Below are positions 27,546-36,394 of a stretch of 64,000 nt of DNA, one piece after another. A program made the position numbers and the translations under genes. The notes beneath the pieces were generated by a model. That model ran no database searches. It saw only the letters and a list, made by a program, of their open reading frames with translations, and had not been told where the DNA came from. The stretch is from Bacteroidota bacterium (lineage in GTDB: Bacteria; Bacteroidota; Bacteroidia; Chitinophagales; Chitinophagaceae). The DNA is taken from assembly GCA_018266575.1 (NCBI GenBank), contig JAFEAE010000012.1:62001-126000 (forward strand), written 5' to 3'. The first letter of the stretch is position 1; each line of letters begins with the position of its first letter.

Positions 27546-27944
27546 ATGGAAAAAGATATTGAAACGAGAAAAGACATTGAAGAACTGGTGGATGAATTTT
27601 ATGCAAGGGTCAAGCAAGATGAAATGATCGGTTTTATTTTTACCACAGCATTGCATATTGACTGGGAGAAGCATCTTCCTGTCATGTATGATTTTTGGGA
27701 AAATGTGCTTTTCTATTCAGGGGGTTATCGAGGCAATCCCTTGCAAACACATAAATACCTGCATCAGCAAATTCCTCTTACCAAAGAATATTTTGAATGT
27801 TGGGTTGCTTTGTTTCACCATGTTGTTGATGATATGTTTTCAGGGCCCAATGCATCTCTTATTAAAAACAGGGCATCAAGTATTGCAAACGTGATGCAAT
27901 TAAAAATTATAGATGCGGGAGGTTTTTTTACAAAAGAGTTGTAG
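27546..27944 (+). CDS. Group III truncated hemoglobin
   Basis: 132 residues. It matches group III truncated hemoglobins: 'DIEELVDEFYARVKQDEMIGFIF', 'WEKHLPVMYDFWENVLF', the proximal-His region 'NPLQTHKYLHQQIPLTKEYFECWVALF', and an Ala/Arg-rich last helix. These small heme proteins bind oxygen, nitric oxide or related ligands in the cytoplasm. It starts 38 bp after nosY on the same strand, so it may be the last gene of the nos transcript, fitting a nitric-oxide detoxification role (inferred). Confidence 0.92.
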   Translation: MEKDIETRKDIEELVDEFYARVKQDEMIGFIFTTALHIDWEKHLPVMYDFWENVLFYSGGYRGNPLQTHKYLHQQIPLTKEYFECWVALFHHVVDDMFSGPNASLIKNRASSIANVMQLKIIDAGGFFTKEL

Positions 27945-28157
27945 TGGCAAAAGGATAAGGATTCAAACTCATGTGTGGCCATTAAGCCTGCATCGCAGAA
28001 ACCACGCATCAGATAAATGAAACAATTTATTTTATTCTTGCAAAAGACAAGGGCAGCATTCGAATCAAGTGTGAAGAAAATATTTTTTAATTCACTGGTT
28101 AAATTTGCCTGGTTAACCCGAATTCCTCAGCACATTCTGAAATCATGAAAAATGATA

Positions 28158-29081
28158 TTACCAATTCCCTTTTTTATTTGCAGAATGCGGTTTGCTTACG
28201 GTAAATACCCGTGAAAGATTGAACCCGAACCGTATAGCGCCTTTGCCCCATTTATCTGTTGTCTGTGTAAGCAATGCACGTTCGTTCATACCCTGGCTGT
28301 TGGAAAAATGCAACTGAAAAACATGTCCGCCGGTTTCAATATCAAAACCAACAGATAGCGGGTCGGAATAAGTGCCCGGTTGTAAACCATAGAAGATATG
28401 GTGATAATCCACCACGAACGCAACACGCTTTGATAATTTGAAACGTGCTCCAATACCGAGTGCATAAATATCGTTGGAAAACTTTACCGAATCTACCAGG
28501 TTTCGGTGGAGCATTTCCGGGGTTATCTGTAAACTAAACCGTTCACTGAATTTACGCCCTATAATGAGTGCATTGTAAAATGATAGGCGAGAAGAATAAA
28601 ATTGAAATTTTAGTGAGTCGGAAGGTGGGGATTTTGTTGGATCAAGTGTCATTGAAGAAACAATGATGATTGATACGGGAAACGAACCCGGTCCTTTAGA
28701 TTGCCAGACAGGTCGTATTTTCAGAAACCCGTCCAGTTCCTTACCCAACGTACTTCTTCCCACACCGAACATGATATTCCTGGTTAAACCGTAATCAAGT
28801 CCTATCCTCATCTTTGCTTCATCAAATCCATAAAAATTGGTAACCCCTTCATTGATGAGCCCAAAGCGGTGCAGGATACGGAAGTCAAGGACACCTTTGC
28901 CAAGAAATTCCATCGACTGCCCGTTGATAACACGCGTGGATTTAAATGCGTTTGAAACATGCTCTTTCGTCGGAACATCGTCGCCTACTAATTTTAAAAG
29001 ATCAGGTTGCTGACAATAGGTAACTACTGAGAAAAATGTTGCCACTAAACAACATAAAATAATTTTACTTCCTTTATTCAT
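28158..29081 (-). CDS. DUF5777-family outer-membrane beta-barrel protein
   Basis: 307 residues with a Sec signal ending at 'VTYCQQ'. The remainder alternates amphipathic strands with turns, e.g. 'HRFGLINEGVTNFYGFDEAKMRIGLDYG', which is characteristic of the DUF5777 barrel family of Bacteroidota. Function is not established. It is the last gene of a minus-strand group with YceI, an OB-fold protein and two cytochrome-like lipoproteins, a neighbourhood I recall as recurrent for this family. Confidence 0.78.
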   Translation of the reverse strand: MNKGSKIILCCLVATFFSVVTYCQQPDLLKLVGDDVPTKEHVSNAFKSTRVINGQSMEFLGKGVLDFRILHRFGLINEGVTNFYGFDEAKMRIGLDYGLTRNIMFGVGRSTLGKELDGFLKIRPVWQSKGPGSFPVSIIIVSSMTLDPTKSPPSDSLKFQFYSSRLSFYNALIIGRKFSERFSLQITPEMLHRNLVDSVKFSNDIYALGIGARFKLSKRVAFVVDYHHIFYGLQPGTYSDPLSVGFDIETGGHVFQLHFSNSQGMNERALLTQTTDKWGKGAIRFGFNLSRVFTVSKPHSANKKGNW

Positions 29082-29120
29082 AATAATAGATCAGAGTTAA
29101 TTGAGTGTGTTTACAAATGC

Positions 29121-29681
29121 TCAGTTTTTTAATGGGTCCATGAGGCAGTCAACAGAAATTTTTGTTTGATCAGAAATGTTTTCTTTGACAAGCGCCGGAA
29201 TAGAAATCTTGAAATCAGATAATAATATGCTGAATTCGCTGCGTAGTTCAATTTTGCCGTTTTTTATAATCACAATACCTGTTGCCTCAACTTCTTTTAG
29301 CTCGCCATGCATTTGCATTTTGCCTTTTACTTTTGCCGTATATTCACCATCCTTCGAATAATTTATTTCTGCATTATTGGTGACCTGCCCGATGAATTCG
29401 GCTTTAGGGAATTTATCACTCTCTACATAATTTTCATTAAAGTGTTCCTGCATCAATGCTTTTTCAAACTCAAAACCTTTCATCATCACAGCAAATTGAA
29501 TGTTACCTGATTTGATATCGATTACGGAAATAACTGCGCGGTTTGTAGCTTCTACTTTTTCCATTTTTGCAGATGCATCAAAATATATTTTTCCTTTTTT
29601 TGTAAAGAATTTATCCTGTGCATTGACCGTAATTGCAAAAAGAAGTATGCAGATCACCAAAGATGCCAGTTGCTTTTTCAT
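29121..29681 (-). CDS. YceI-family periplasmic protein
   Basis: 186 residues from the ATG at 29681, which opens a standard signal peptide ('LFAITVNAQ'); the longer frame to 29729 overlaps the neighbouring gene. The body fits the YceI lipocalin-like barrel: 'VISVIDIKSGNIQFAVMMKGFEFE', 'KALMQEHFNENYVESDKFPKAEF', 'MQMHGELKEVEATG' and a C-terminal 'FKISIPALVKENISD'. YceI proteins bind isoprenoid-like lipids such as polyprenyls or ubiquinone analogues in the periplasm. Its ligand here is unknown. Confidence 0.92.
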   Translation of the reverse strand: MKKQLASLVICILLFAITVNAQDKFFTKKGKIYFDASAKMEKVEATNRAVISVIDIKSGNIQFAVMMKGFEFEKALMQEHFNENYVESDKFPKAEFIGQVTNNAEINYSKDGEYTAKVKGKMQMHGELKEVEATGIVIIKNGKIELRSEFSILLSDFKISIPALVKENISDQTKISVDCLMDPLKN

Positions 29682-29718
29682 AATAAATGATTTAATTAAA
29701 GTATATCCGGACGAAATT

Positions 29719-30174
29719 TTATTTTTCATTCATGCGCATGCATCGGTTGAGTTGTATGTCAGATCCCAGCAGGCCGGTAGCATCTGCATTGTATCCGACA
29801 AGCATACCTTTTAGTACAACACTGTCTCCTTTTTGCATTGCTTTGATATCATTGGTGTGAAGCGTGTCAATCAAACAGCGGACGGAAGATGCTGTACCTG
29901 TATCCCCCAATACAAGCGTGTAATATCCTTTTTCATCTTTTTCCACTTCTTTTAATTTTCCCTGCACCACAATAATTTTTCCTATAAATTTTTTTTCTGC
30001 AACAGTTTCATTTGTTGCAAATGCCTGAATCATGTCGTCTGCCCGCATACGAAAATTTTCCTTAAGGCCGCTCACATCTTTATTACTCCTGAAATATTCA
30101 TGAACACCATAAAAGCCGAATCCAATTAAGGCGAAAACGAAAAGGATCAACCTGTTTTTTTTTATTTTCATCAT
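29719..30174 (-). CDS. Membrane-anchored OB-fold (tRNA_anti-like) protein
   Basis: 151 residues: one N-terminal membrane segment, a short linker, then an OB-fold of the 'tRNA_anti-like' type ('EKKFIGKIIVVQGKLKEVEKD', 'DSVVLKGMLVGYNAD', 'LGSDIQLNRC'). In Bacteroidota this family is exported or membrane-tethered and not a tRNA-binding enzyme; the partner is unknown. The next gene upstream ends 9 bp before it, so it belongs to the cytochrome/YceI group. Confidence 0.75.
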   Translation of the reverse strand: MMKIKKNRLILFVFALIGFGFYGVHEYFRSNKDVSGLKENFRMRADDMIQAFATNETVAEKKFIGKIIVVQGKLKEVEKDEKGYYTLVLGDTGTASSVRCLIDTLHTNDIKAMQKGDSVVLKGMLVGYNADATGLLGSDIQLNRCMRMNEK

Positions 30175-30182
30175 GTGGAAAT

Positions 30183-30545
30183 TTAATTGTTAGGCGCTCC
30201 GTTTTTTGTCCAGCAGTCGATGGCTTTAACCTGGTCTGCAGAAAGAGAAGAACCCAGGGGCATCCTGCCTGCCAGTACCGACGATTGAATTTGAGACACT
30301 GCATTTCTGATCTCATTATAGTTGACTAACTCCCCCGGGCCATTGCTGCTACCAGCGCCGTGACAACCGGAACCATTATTGCAACTGCTTTGAATGATCG
30401 GATTTATATCTGTTGCGAAACTGTAAACCGCGCATGGGCCGTTTGCCGTTTTCGGCGGGGTTAACAATTGTTCTTTATCATAATAACAGGAATGCAGGAT
30501 AAGAACCATGCCGGCAATCAATAAAACAGTTATTAACTTTTTCAT
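30183..30545 (-). CDS. Cytochrome-like lipoprotein with one atypical heme motif (CX5CH)
   Basis: 120 residues with lipoprotein signal 'LILHSCYYD'. It has one ~95-residue cytochrome-like unit: an early Cys ('GPCAVYSF'), 'INPIIQSSC', the motif C-N-N-G-S-G-C-H, a later 'AGRMPLG' that could provide an axial Met, and the ending 'CWTKNGAPNN'. The Cys-to-CysHis spacing is five, not two. The same unit occurs twice in the adjacent gene, which begins the operon and ends 3 bp before this one. Whether heme attaches is uncertain. Confidence 0.7.
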   Translation of the reverse strand: MKKLITVLLIAGMVLILHSCYYDKEQLLTPPKTANGPCAVYSFATDINPIIQSSCNNGSGCHGAGSSNGPGELVNYNEIRNAVSQIQSSVLAGRMPLGSSLSADQVKAIDCWTKNGAPNN

Positions 30546-30548
30546 TTT

Positions 30549-31286
30549 TTAATTATTTGGTGCACCTTTCTTTATCCAGTTGTTTATGATATTGAGATCA
30601 CAGGCAGACAGGCTTGCCCCGCCAACAGGCATTGCATTATACCCACTGGCATGCGACACATCTCCCCACAGCTTTCCATTATTGATTTGTATTAGCACAT
30701 TAGCATAAGTAGTCAGGTCAACTCCACCGGAAGGGCTTCCTCCACTATGGCAACCTGTACAATTACTTTGAAGAATAGGTGTAATAGAGTTGGCATAGGT
30801 AACATTAGTGGTATCGCACGATGAAGAAGTACATGTGTTATTCAACGCTCCCTGGTTTATCCATGTTTTGATTTGCGTTAGCTGTGCAGTTGTAATTGCT
30901 GTATGTCCTTTGGGCGGCATTGAGCCATTGGATATAACCGAAACCAATTTGCTGCCACTTGCATTTCCGGGCGAAACTATTTTCATGATGCCAGCATAGG
31001 TGTTGAGTGTGTAATCCCCTGCATCGCCACCGGACGTTCCATTGTGGCAGCCACTCATTGCACAATTAGAAGTTAATAGAGGCAAAATAACATTGGTGAA
31101 ATAAACGGTATCCGGACTGCAGGCAGAACCGGTAATAGGTGGCGGCGGCGGTGGGGTGGGTGTTGTTGTTCCTGATGTATCGCTTCCTCCTCCGCTTGTT
31201 TTTGGAAACTGGATTTCATGGCGGCAACCTAAATTTATCAAAACAATAATTGCGAAAATTGTAAGTGCCACATAGGTTGCTTTCAT
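30549..31286 (-). CDS. Lipoprotein with two cytochrome c-like domains (one CX4CH, one CX2CH)
   Basis: 245 residues. A lipobox 'LINLGC' is followed by a Gly/Thr/Pro linker with a run of prolines, then two homologous units. Unit one has 'CAMSGCH' (CX4CH) and 'NGSMPPKGH'; unit two has a normal 'CTGCH' and 'YNAMPVGG'. Each unit begins with an extra Cys region and ends in 'W(I)xxGAxNN', as does the neighbouring 120-residue protein. The likely role is electron transfer or heme-linked sensing at the cell surface. First gene of the minus-strand group. Confidence 0.75.
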   Translation of the reverse strand: MKATYVALTIFAIIVLINLGCRHEIQFPKTSGGGSDTSGTTTPTPPPPPPITGSACSPDTVYFTNVILPLLTSNCAMSGCHNGTSGGDAGDYTLNTYAGIMKIVSPGNASGSKLVSVISNGSMPPKGHTAITTAQLTQIKTWINQGALNNTCTSSSCDTTNVTYANSITPILQSNCTGCHSGGSPSGGVDLTTYANVLIQINNGKLWGDVSHASGYNAMPVGGASLSACDLNIINNWIKKGAPNN

Positions 31287-31612
31287 ACAACTTGGTTTTT
31301 AATAGTTACGGGATCTTCCGTCAAATCCGGCTAAAAATAATTTTATTGAGTTGAATTATAATTTATCAAAAACATAGGAAGCAAGATTTATAATTCATTA
31401 TCACGGCATGCCAGGCATATCGTATTTAACAGTAAAACCCGGAAAACAACAAAACCCCTATGCTGTTTGAAAAAAAAATTCAAAAAAAAGTAAACCGGTT
31501 ACAGTAAAGGTGTTTATGCAAGAATTACCGGTATGTTAACTTGATTGTTTTTTATTTTAAATCTACATTTGACTGTTGCTGACGCAAGGCTTTTAAAAAC
31601 AGGTTTCTTCTG
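31287..31612. other. Divergent intergenic region between the cytochrome group and the ECF sigma gene
   Basis: 326 bp, strongly AT-rich, no credible ORF. It contains the sigma-gene promoter listed separately; nothing comparable was found for the minus-strand gene. Confidence 0.6.
31541..31571 (+). promoter_or_regulatory. Promoter of the ECF sigma gene
   Basis: TTG at 31541, a 20-bp spacer, then TACATTTG at 31564-31571, a full match to the Bacteroidota -7 consensus TAnnTTTG. The implied start is about 37 bp before the ATG at 31613. This is the housekeeping sigma pattern, so basal expression need not depend on the ECF sigma itself. Confidence 0.6.
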
Positions 31613-32215
31613 ATGCTGACCGGAAATGAAAAATTATACCAGGAATTCAAAGCAGTATTTGAACAATACTACCAGCCCCTGTGCAACTATGCATTTAATT
31701 TTTTAAAAGACAAGGATGCCTGTGAAGATATTGTGCAGGAAATTTTTTTGAGGATCTGGGAAAAGAAAAAAAATCTCATCCATTCCAAAGAGATACGCTA
31801 TTACATGTTTACAGCGGTGCGGAATAATTGTTTATCATTTATAGAAAATAAAAAAAAATCTTCGGCCCTTTTTACAGAAGATATGGGGGCCACGTTATAT
31901 CAATTGCCACAAGATGATAAAGAGGCCGGCCCAACAGATAGCCTGGAACTCATAAAAAAAAGTTTATCACTGTTGCCACCCAGGTGCAAAGATGTTTTTT
32001 TGCTAAGCCGTATAGGGAAATTGTCTTATAAGGAAATTGCAGCAGCCACAGGTGTCTCGGTGAAGACGGTAGAAAATCAAATAGGCAAAGCACTCAAAAT
32101 TTTAAAAGAGTTTATAAAGGAACACAAGGTGTTTTCATTTTTGCCCGGAATACTATTTATTTCCGGTTTAAACCAGAACGGCATAGGGGATTTTATCAAG
32201 CTGCTGTTTTCTTAA
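31613..32215 (+). CDS. ECF-family RNA polymerase sigma factor (FecI-like)
   Basis: 200 residues. Region 2 shows 'YYQPLCNYAFNFLKDKDACEDIVQEIFLRIWE'-type helices and 'YMFTAVRNNCLSFI'; region 4 shows 'LPPRCKDVFLLSRIGKLSYKEIA' and 'SVKTVENQIGKALKIL'. This is the Bacteroidetes ECF type that works with FecR anti-sigma factors and TonB transducers, both encoded next. A hydrophobic C-terminal tail follows the HTH. It likely transcribes this locus when the transducer is occupied. Confidence 0.95.
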   Translation: MLTGNEKLYQEFKAVFEQYYQPLCNYAFNFLKDKDACEDIVQEIFLRIWEKKKNLIHSKEIRYYMFTAVRNNCLSFIENKKKSSALFTEDMGATLYQLPQDDKEAGPTDSLELIKKSLSLLPPRCKDVFLLSRIGKLSYKEIAAATGVSVKTVENQIGKALKILKEFIKEHKVFSFLPGILFISGLNQNGIGDFIKLLFS

Positions 32216-32217
32216 TA

Positions 32218-33219
32218 ATGCTCATCATGAAGAGGAAAGAATATATTGAAGCAATAATGTACAGGCATTTCAGCAAGGAGGCTTCTGCTACAGAAGAAGC
32301 AGAACTTGCGTTATGGATTGACGAAGATCCAGCCAACAGGCAAGAGTATGATGCGTTGATGAAAATCTGGAATGAAAGTGCAAGACTTTCGCAGGCAGAG
32401 GATTTCGATCAGTCGTCTGCATGGCTCTCTGTTGAAAATAAAATACTTTCATCCGCAGCTAGCAACAGTAATTTCAAAAGGCGTGCCATATTCAGCAGGC
32501 CATTTTCCATTGCTGCAACAATAACTGCTTTATGCCTGCTTGCTTCAATCTCTTACTATCTTATCAGCGTAAGGCATTCCTCATCCCCGATAATAATAAC
32601 TGCAACAACGGAAAACCGGCAAGTTCATTTGCCCGATGGTTCTGTGATGATAGTCCGTGCAGGAAGCGAAGTAGGATACGATGAAGGTTTTTCAAAATCA
32701 AATCGAAACATCCGGTTATCAGGTGAAGCATTTTTTGATGTGGTGCATAATGAAAATTTAAAATTCAGGATTCAAACGAGCCACGCTGTTATAGAAGTGG
32801 TAGGAACTTCGTTTATGATCAATTCATCAGATGATTCTGATCAGGTGTTTGTTACCAGGGGCCGCGTTAAATTCGGCGAAGCAAAGAACGAAGCCAATAT
32901 GGTGATTTTATCAGCCGGGCAAAGGGCTTCACTAATTGGCAAAGTATTTGAAAGGGATACGATAGAAAACACCAATTATCTTTCCTGGAAAAGCGGCGTA
33001 TTGATATTTGAAGGGGTATCGTTAAAAAACATGGTCAAAGACATCAATAGTCATTATCATGCCAACATCGTTTTATCGGATTCGCTATCCGCTAAAAGCG
33101 ATACCATAAAAGTAAATTTCAGGTTTGAGAAAAATAGTTTACCTGAGGTATTAGATGAAATTCAGCTTACTACCGGTTTGAAAGTGGAAAAGAAAAATGA
33201 TAGCATCCTGCTGCACTAA
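32218..33219 (+). CDS. FecR-family anti-sigma factor
   Basis: 333 residues. A cytoplasmic helical domain (1-90) would bind the sigma factor, followed by one membrane helix (about 95-115) and a periplasmic FecR domain ('VHLPDGSVMIVRAGSEVGY', 'IRLSGEAFFDVVHNENLKFRIQT', 'VEVVGTSF'-like). The C-terminal DUF4974-type part ends 'NSLPEVLDEIQLTTGLKVEKK'. Start is ATG 32218, 2 bp after the sigma stop; ATG 32227 is equally possible. It relays a signal from the TonB transducer to the ECF sigma. Confidence 0.95.
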   Translation: MLIMKRKEYIEAIMYRHFSKEASATEEAELALWIDEDPANRQEYDALMKIWNESARLSQAEDFDQSSAWLSVENKILSSAASNSNFKRRAIFSRPFSIAATITALCLLASISYYLISVRHSSSPIIITATTENRQVHLPDGSVMIVRAGSEVGYDEGFSKSNRNIRLSGEAFFDVVHNENLKFRIQTSHAVIEVVGTSFMINSSDDSDQVFVTRGRVKFGEAKNEANMVILSAGQRASLIGKVFERDTIENTNYLSWKSGVLIFEGVSLKNMVKDINSHYHANIVLSDSLSAKSDTIKVNFRFEKNSLPEVLDEIQLTTGLKVEKKNDSILLH

Positions 33220-33318
33220 AAATGATTTGCCAGTGATAATGCAGAGCATCAGACAGCAAGGGAATATTTGCGGTTAATGTAAGTTCTGGGTTTTAATCGG
33301 GTATTCCCTGATCTCTGC

Positions 33319-35901
33319 ATGAAACTGCATTTATTGATAGCTAACCTGAGTATTTTTCTTTTTATGCAAACTTGCATTGCGCAACAAAAAGAAATCTTCT
33401 CTCATCCGTATCATTCCTCCATTAAGAAAGGAACAGTAAAACAATATTTGGATGAAATCAATGCAAAGAATATTGTTTTTATTGAATACGCTTCAAACAC
33501 GTTGCAATTAGACAACATCATTGAAACAGATGGTGCAGAAATCTCCTTTGGTTTTTTCTTACGAAAGATACTTGCCGGCCAGCGTGTAAAACTTGTCGAA
33601 AAAAATAATAAAATTATTTTGTCCCCATCGGCTACGGTAATTAATACAGACAGGTTCGTTCCGTCATTTACTGTTTTCGGATTTGTGCGGACAACATGGA
33701 GTAAAGAACCGATGATTGATGCAACCATCATCGATTCTGATGACAAAAAAATAACCCTTACGAATACCAACGGATATTTTGCACTTGCCCTGCCGGAAGG
33801 CGACCGGCGCCTGCAAATTTCGTATGGGGGCTTCTCTACAAAAACAATCGACTTATCATTACATGCCGATCTGCGATTGGATATTGAAATGTCGTTGTTG
33901 CCCGTGCTTAGGCCGGTTGTTGTAGAAGCAGGCGAACCGTTGAAGAAAAATGCGGCGGATAAAATCGCAAACGGAAAAAGTATAGCGGCGGGTTATTTCC
34001 TGGGAGAAAATGATCCGTTAAAATCAATTTCGTTTCTTCCGGGGGTATTGAACCTTTCGGAGAATTTCAGCAATATACAGGTACGCGGCGGTGGCCCGGA
34101 TGAAAATCTTTTTTTACTCGATGGCACACAGGTTTATAACCCGACACATTTTCTCGGTGCATTTTCCATTGTGAACCCGACGGTCATAAAAAATATTCAA
34201 CTCTACAAAAGTGACTTTCCGGCAAAATTCGGCGGCTCTCTATCTTCCGTTATTGATGTATATACCAAAGAAGGCAACATGGAAAAATGGCAAGGCGAAA
34301 TTGCTGCAGGAATTTTATCCGGCGCGGTAACATTGGAAGGCCCTGTTGCAAAAAACAAAACGGCGATTATGGCTTCTTTCCGCCATAGCTGGGCAAATCC
34401 ATTATGGCTGTCATTTCAAAATAATCTTAAACCTGATTTTTATGATGTGCATGCAAAGCTCACGCAGGTATTAGGTGTGAATGATAAATTAGTTTTTAAT
34501 TTTTACCGCGGCCAGGATAATCTGAACCAAACCGGGACTAATACGAATAACCTTCATAAATGGAGTAACCTGCTTGGTGCATTAAAATGGAACCATTTAT
34601 TCGGTGCAAAATCTTTTATAAGCACATCGGTCGATTTTAATCAATATCACAACCAGGGTGCGTTCAAATACAGCGTGCTTGATGATAATGAGGAAGAAGT
34701 ACAAACGAAGTCAATCGGCACTTTCTCCTCCATTGAACATTACAACGCAAAGCTGAACGGGGAGTTTCTTGTTTCAGGCAAAACGAGGATCAATGCAGGG
34801 CTGTATTATAATCACACGATCACAAGGCCATTTGAAACAAGAACCACTGCGCAGCTCGATGAAAGTGAACACGGATTTTCTTCGTTCAGCCCGCTTGCAT
34901 TTGATGTGTTTTCAGGATATGCAGAATTAGAGTATAAACCATTTTCGCGACTGGTCTTCCGCCCGGGTTTGCACCTCTCAGATTACATGTTTAAGGGGTA
35001 TAAATTTTTTTCACTGCAACCAAGATTTTACAGTGCATTTCAGTTTAACAAAAAAAACCAGTTGTTTTTTGCATATAGTAAAATGACACAGTATATGCAT
35101 CTTGTCAGCAATCCCTACTTAGGTTTGAATGCTGACCTGTGGGTACCAAGCGTAGCCTCGTTAACCCCTGAAGAAAGTGAATCTTTTACGCTTGGTTATG
35201 AATTGAAAAAAAGAAAATTTATTCTGTCATTGGCGGGGTATTACCGGTTATTAAAAAATGTTACCAACTATGTGAACGGTAAAAGTTATTTTATCACTGA
35301 TTCAACGTGGCAACAAAACCTTGAACCAGGCAAAGGGTCGGCTTATGGAATGGAGACAATGTTCCAATGGCAGCCCGGAAAATTTTTATTTAAATTTTCT
35401 TATACACTATCGTGGAGCTGGCGACAATTTCCGGATATTAACCAGGGCAGGATGTTTCCCTACAAATACGACAGGAGGCATGTGACCAACCTGGCACTTG
35501 CTTATAATATCAGTCCGCATTTTGATATTTCCGGCTCGTTCACTTTTGCATCGGGTGAAGCTGTATTGTTGCCGGGAATTGTCAATCCCACCGGTTCTGC
35601 CCAGCAAAATAACGGCGAAGATGATATTGCTGAAAATTACCAGTTCATTTATCAGTATACCGATTCCAACCAGTACCGGAGTGCTCCATATTACCGAGAG
35701 AATTTATCAATCAGCTATCACAGCTTAAGCGGCAAAAAAATGCAAACTGTATTGACAGCAGGAGTATATAATATTTCCGGCGCCACGGATCAGTATGCGT
35801 ATGATTTATTAGGCTCCGTAAATTCACAGGGCCTGGTTCCCCGTACTATTAAAAACAGTAATAACTTATATCCATATATATCTTATATTTTGAAGTTTTG
35901 A
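33319..35901 (+). CDS. TonB-dependent transducer/receptor with N-terminal STN-like domain
   Basis: 860 residues. Signal peptide ('FMQTCIAQQ'), then a secretin/TonB short N-terminal-like domain (about 30-110: 'SIKKGTVKQYLDEINAKN', 'GFFLRKILAGQ'), a carboxypeptidase-regulatory-like domain (about 118-195), a plug ('NIQVRGGGPDENLFLLDGTQVYNP', 'FPAKFGGSLSSVIDVYTKEG'), and a barrel ending in Phe. The STN domain is what contacts FecR in Fec-type systems, so with the preceding sigma/FecR pair this forms a complete surface-signalling unit. No SusD-like partner follows, so it may import a small ligand such as a metal chelate or a peptide. Confidence 0.92.
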   Translation: MKLHLLIANLSIFLFMQTCIAQQKEIFSHPYHSSIKKGTVKQYLDEINAKNIVFIEYASNTLQLDNIIETDGAEISFGFFLRKILAGQRVKLVEKNNKIILSPSATVINTDRFVPSFTVFGFVRTTWSKEPMIDATIIDSDDKKITLTNTNGYFALALPEGDRRLQISYGGFSTKTIDLSLHADLRLDIEMSLLPVLRPVVVEAGEPLKKNAADKIANGKSIAAGYFLGENDPLKSISFLPGVLNLSENFSNIQVRGGGPDENLFLLDGTQVYNPTHFLGAFSIVNPTVIKNIQLYKSDFPAKFGGSLSSVIDVYTKEGNMEKWQGEIAAGILSGAVTLEGPVAKNKTAIMASFRHSWANPLWLSFQNNLKPDFYDVHAKLTQVLGVNDKLVFNFYRGQDNLNQTGTNTNNLHKWSNLLGALKWNHLFGAKSFISTSVDFNQYHNQGAFKYSVLDDNEEEVQTKSIGTFSSIEHYNAKLNGEFLVSGKTRINAGLYYNHTITRPFETRTTAQLDESEHGFSSFSPLAFDVFSGYAELEYKPFSRLVFRPGLHLSDYMFKGYKFFSLQPRFYSAFQFNKKNQLFFAYSKMTQYMHLVSNPYLGLNADLWVPSVASLTPEESESFTLGYELKKRKFILSLAGYYRLLKNVTNYVNGKSYFITDSTWQQNLEPGKGSAYGMETMFQWQPGKFLFKFSYTLSWSWRQFPDINQGRMFPYKYDRRHVTNLALAYNISPHFDISGSFTFASGEAVLLPGIVNPTGSAQQNNGEDDIAENYQFIYQYTDSNQYRSAPYYRENLSISYHSLSGKKMQTVLTAGVYNISGATDQYAYDLLGSVNSQGLVPRTIKNSNNLYPYISYILKF

Positions 35902-35940
35902 AAATCCTGCGGGCATTGTGCTTTTATCAAAGAAAATATT

Positions 35941-35968
35941 TCATGCAAGGATTTTGCTGCTTGCATGA
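35941..35968. repeat. Hairpin after the TonB transducer gene
   Basis: Nine-base arms (TCATGCAAG and CTTGCATGA) around a 10-base loop, 39 bp after the stop codon. It lacks a T-tract on the plus strand, so it is at best a weak terminator. Confidence 0.4.
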
Positions 35969-36068
35969 CTTAAGCTATGAGAGACGATCACTATAACTGT
36001 TAGGTATCTATGCCCAGGCGGGCAAGGAGGAATTTTTATTTCCGGTTTTAGTAATTGGTTTAATTCCG

Positions 36069-36181
36069 AGAATACCTTTTGTAAAAGAAAAATCTTTCAG
36101 TCTCCGGAGTATATAAACGTAGAATGACGGAAAACAAAAAAGCCCTGAAGATACCAGGGCTTTGATGCGGACCGGACGGGA
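36069..36181. repeat. Left direct repeat of the tRNA-Asp island (displaced tRNA 3' end plus terminator)
   Basis: 113 bp aligned without gaps to 39708-39820 with 11 mismatches counted by eye. It includes a copy of the tRNA terminator hairpin (36136-36163) and the last 14-16 bases of tRNA-Asp (36166-36181), then departs into unrelated sequence. The rest of the tRNA is absent, so this is a displaced fragment. Confidence 0.8.
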
Positions 36182-36392
36182 AAGTATAGTAATCATTCCT
36201 TTCCTGAATGTGATAGTTTTCAATTTAAATGGTTTCAAGCGGCAAGTTCACGAAGGATTTGATAAACAAGACATTTCTTATATTGCTCTTTGTTTAGCAG
36301 CCGCTCCATTTATTTTCGTATGTATGTTAGCGCTAGGCACGAAAATAGGTCTTACTAATTTATGTATTGTATTGGGATTATTGATAATTTAA
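36165..36392 (+). CDS. Possible small membrane protein fragment at the island edge
   Basis: An ORF of about 75 residues whose first codons lie in the displaced tRNA fragment. From about residue 12 it reads like genuine membrane protein: 'FNLNGFKRQVHEGFD' followed by two hydrophobic helices up to 'CIVLGLLII'. GTG 36207 is an alternative start. It may be the C-terminal remainder of a gene cut at the junction. Convergent with the next gene, whose stop is 2 bp away. Confidence 0.35.
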   Translation: MRTGRESIVIIPFLNVIVFNLNGFKRQVHEGFDKQDISYIALCLAAAPFIFVCMLALGTKIGLTNLCIVLGLLII

Positions 36393-36394
36393 AA

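Noticed and set aside
27945..28157. Possible small gene between the hemoglobin and DUF5777 genes
   Set aside because: Only short frames with no start context or conserved-looking sequence.
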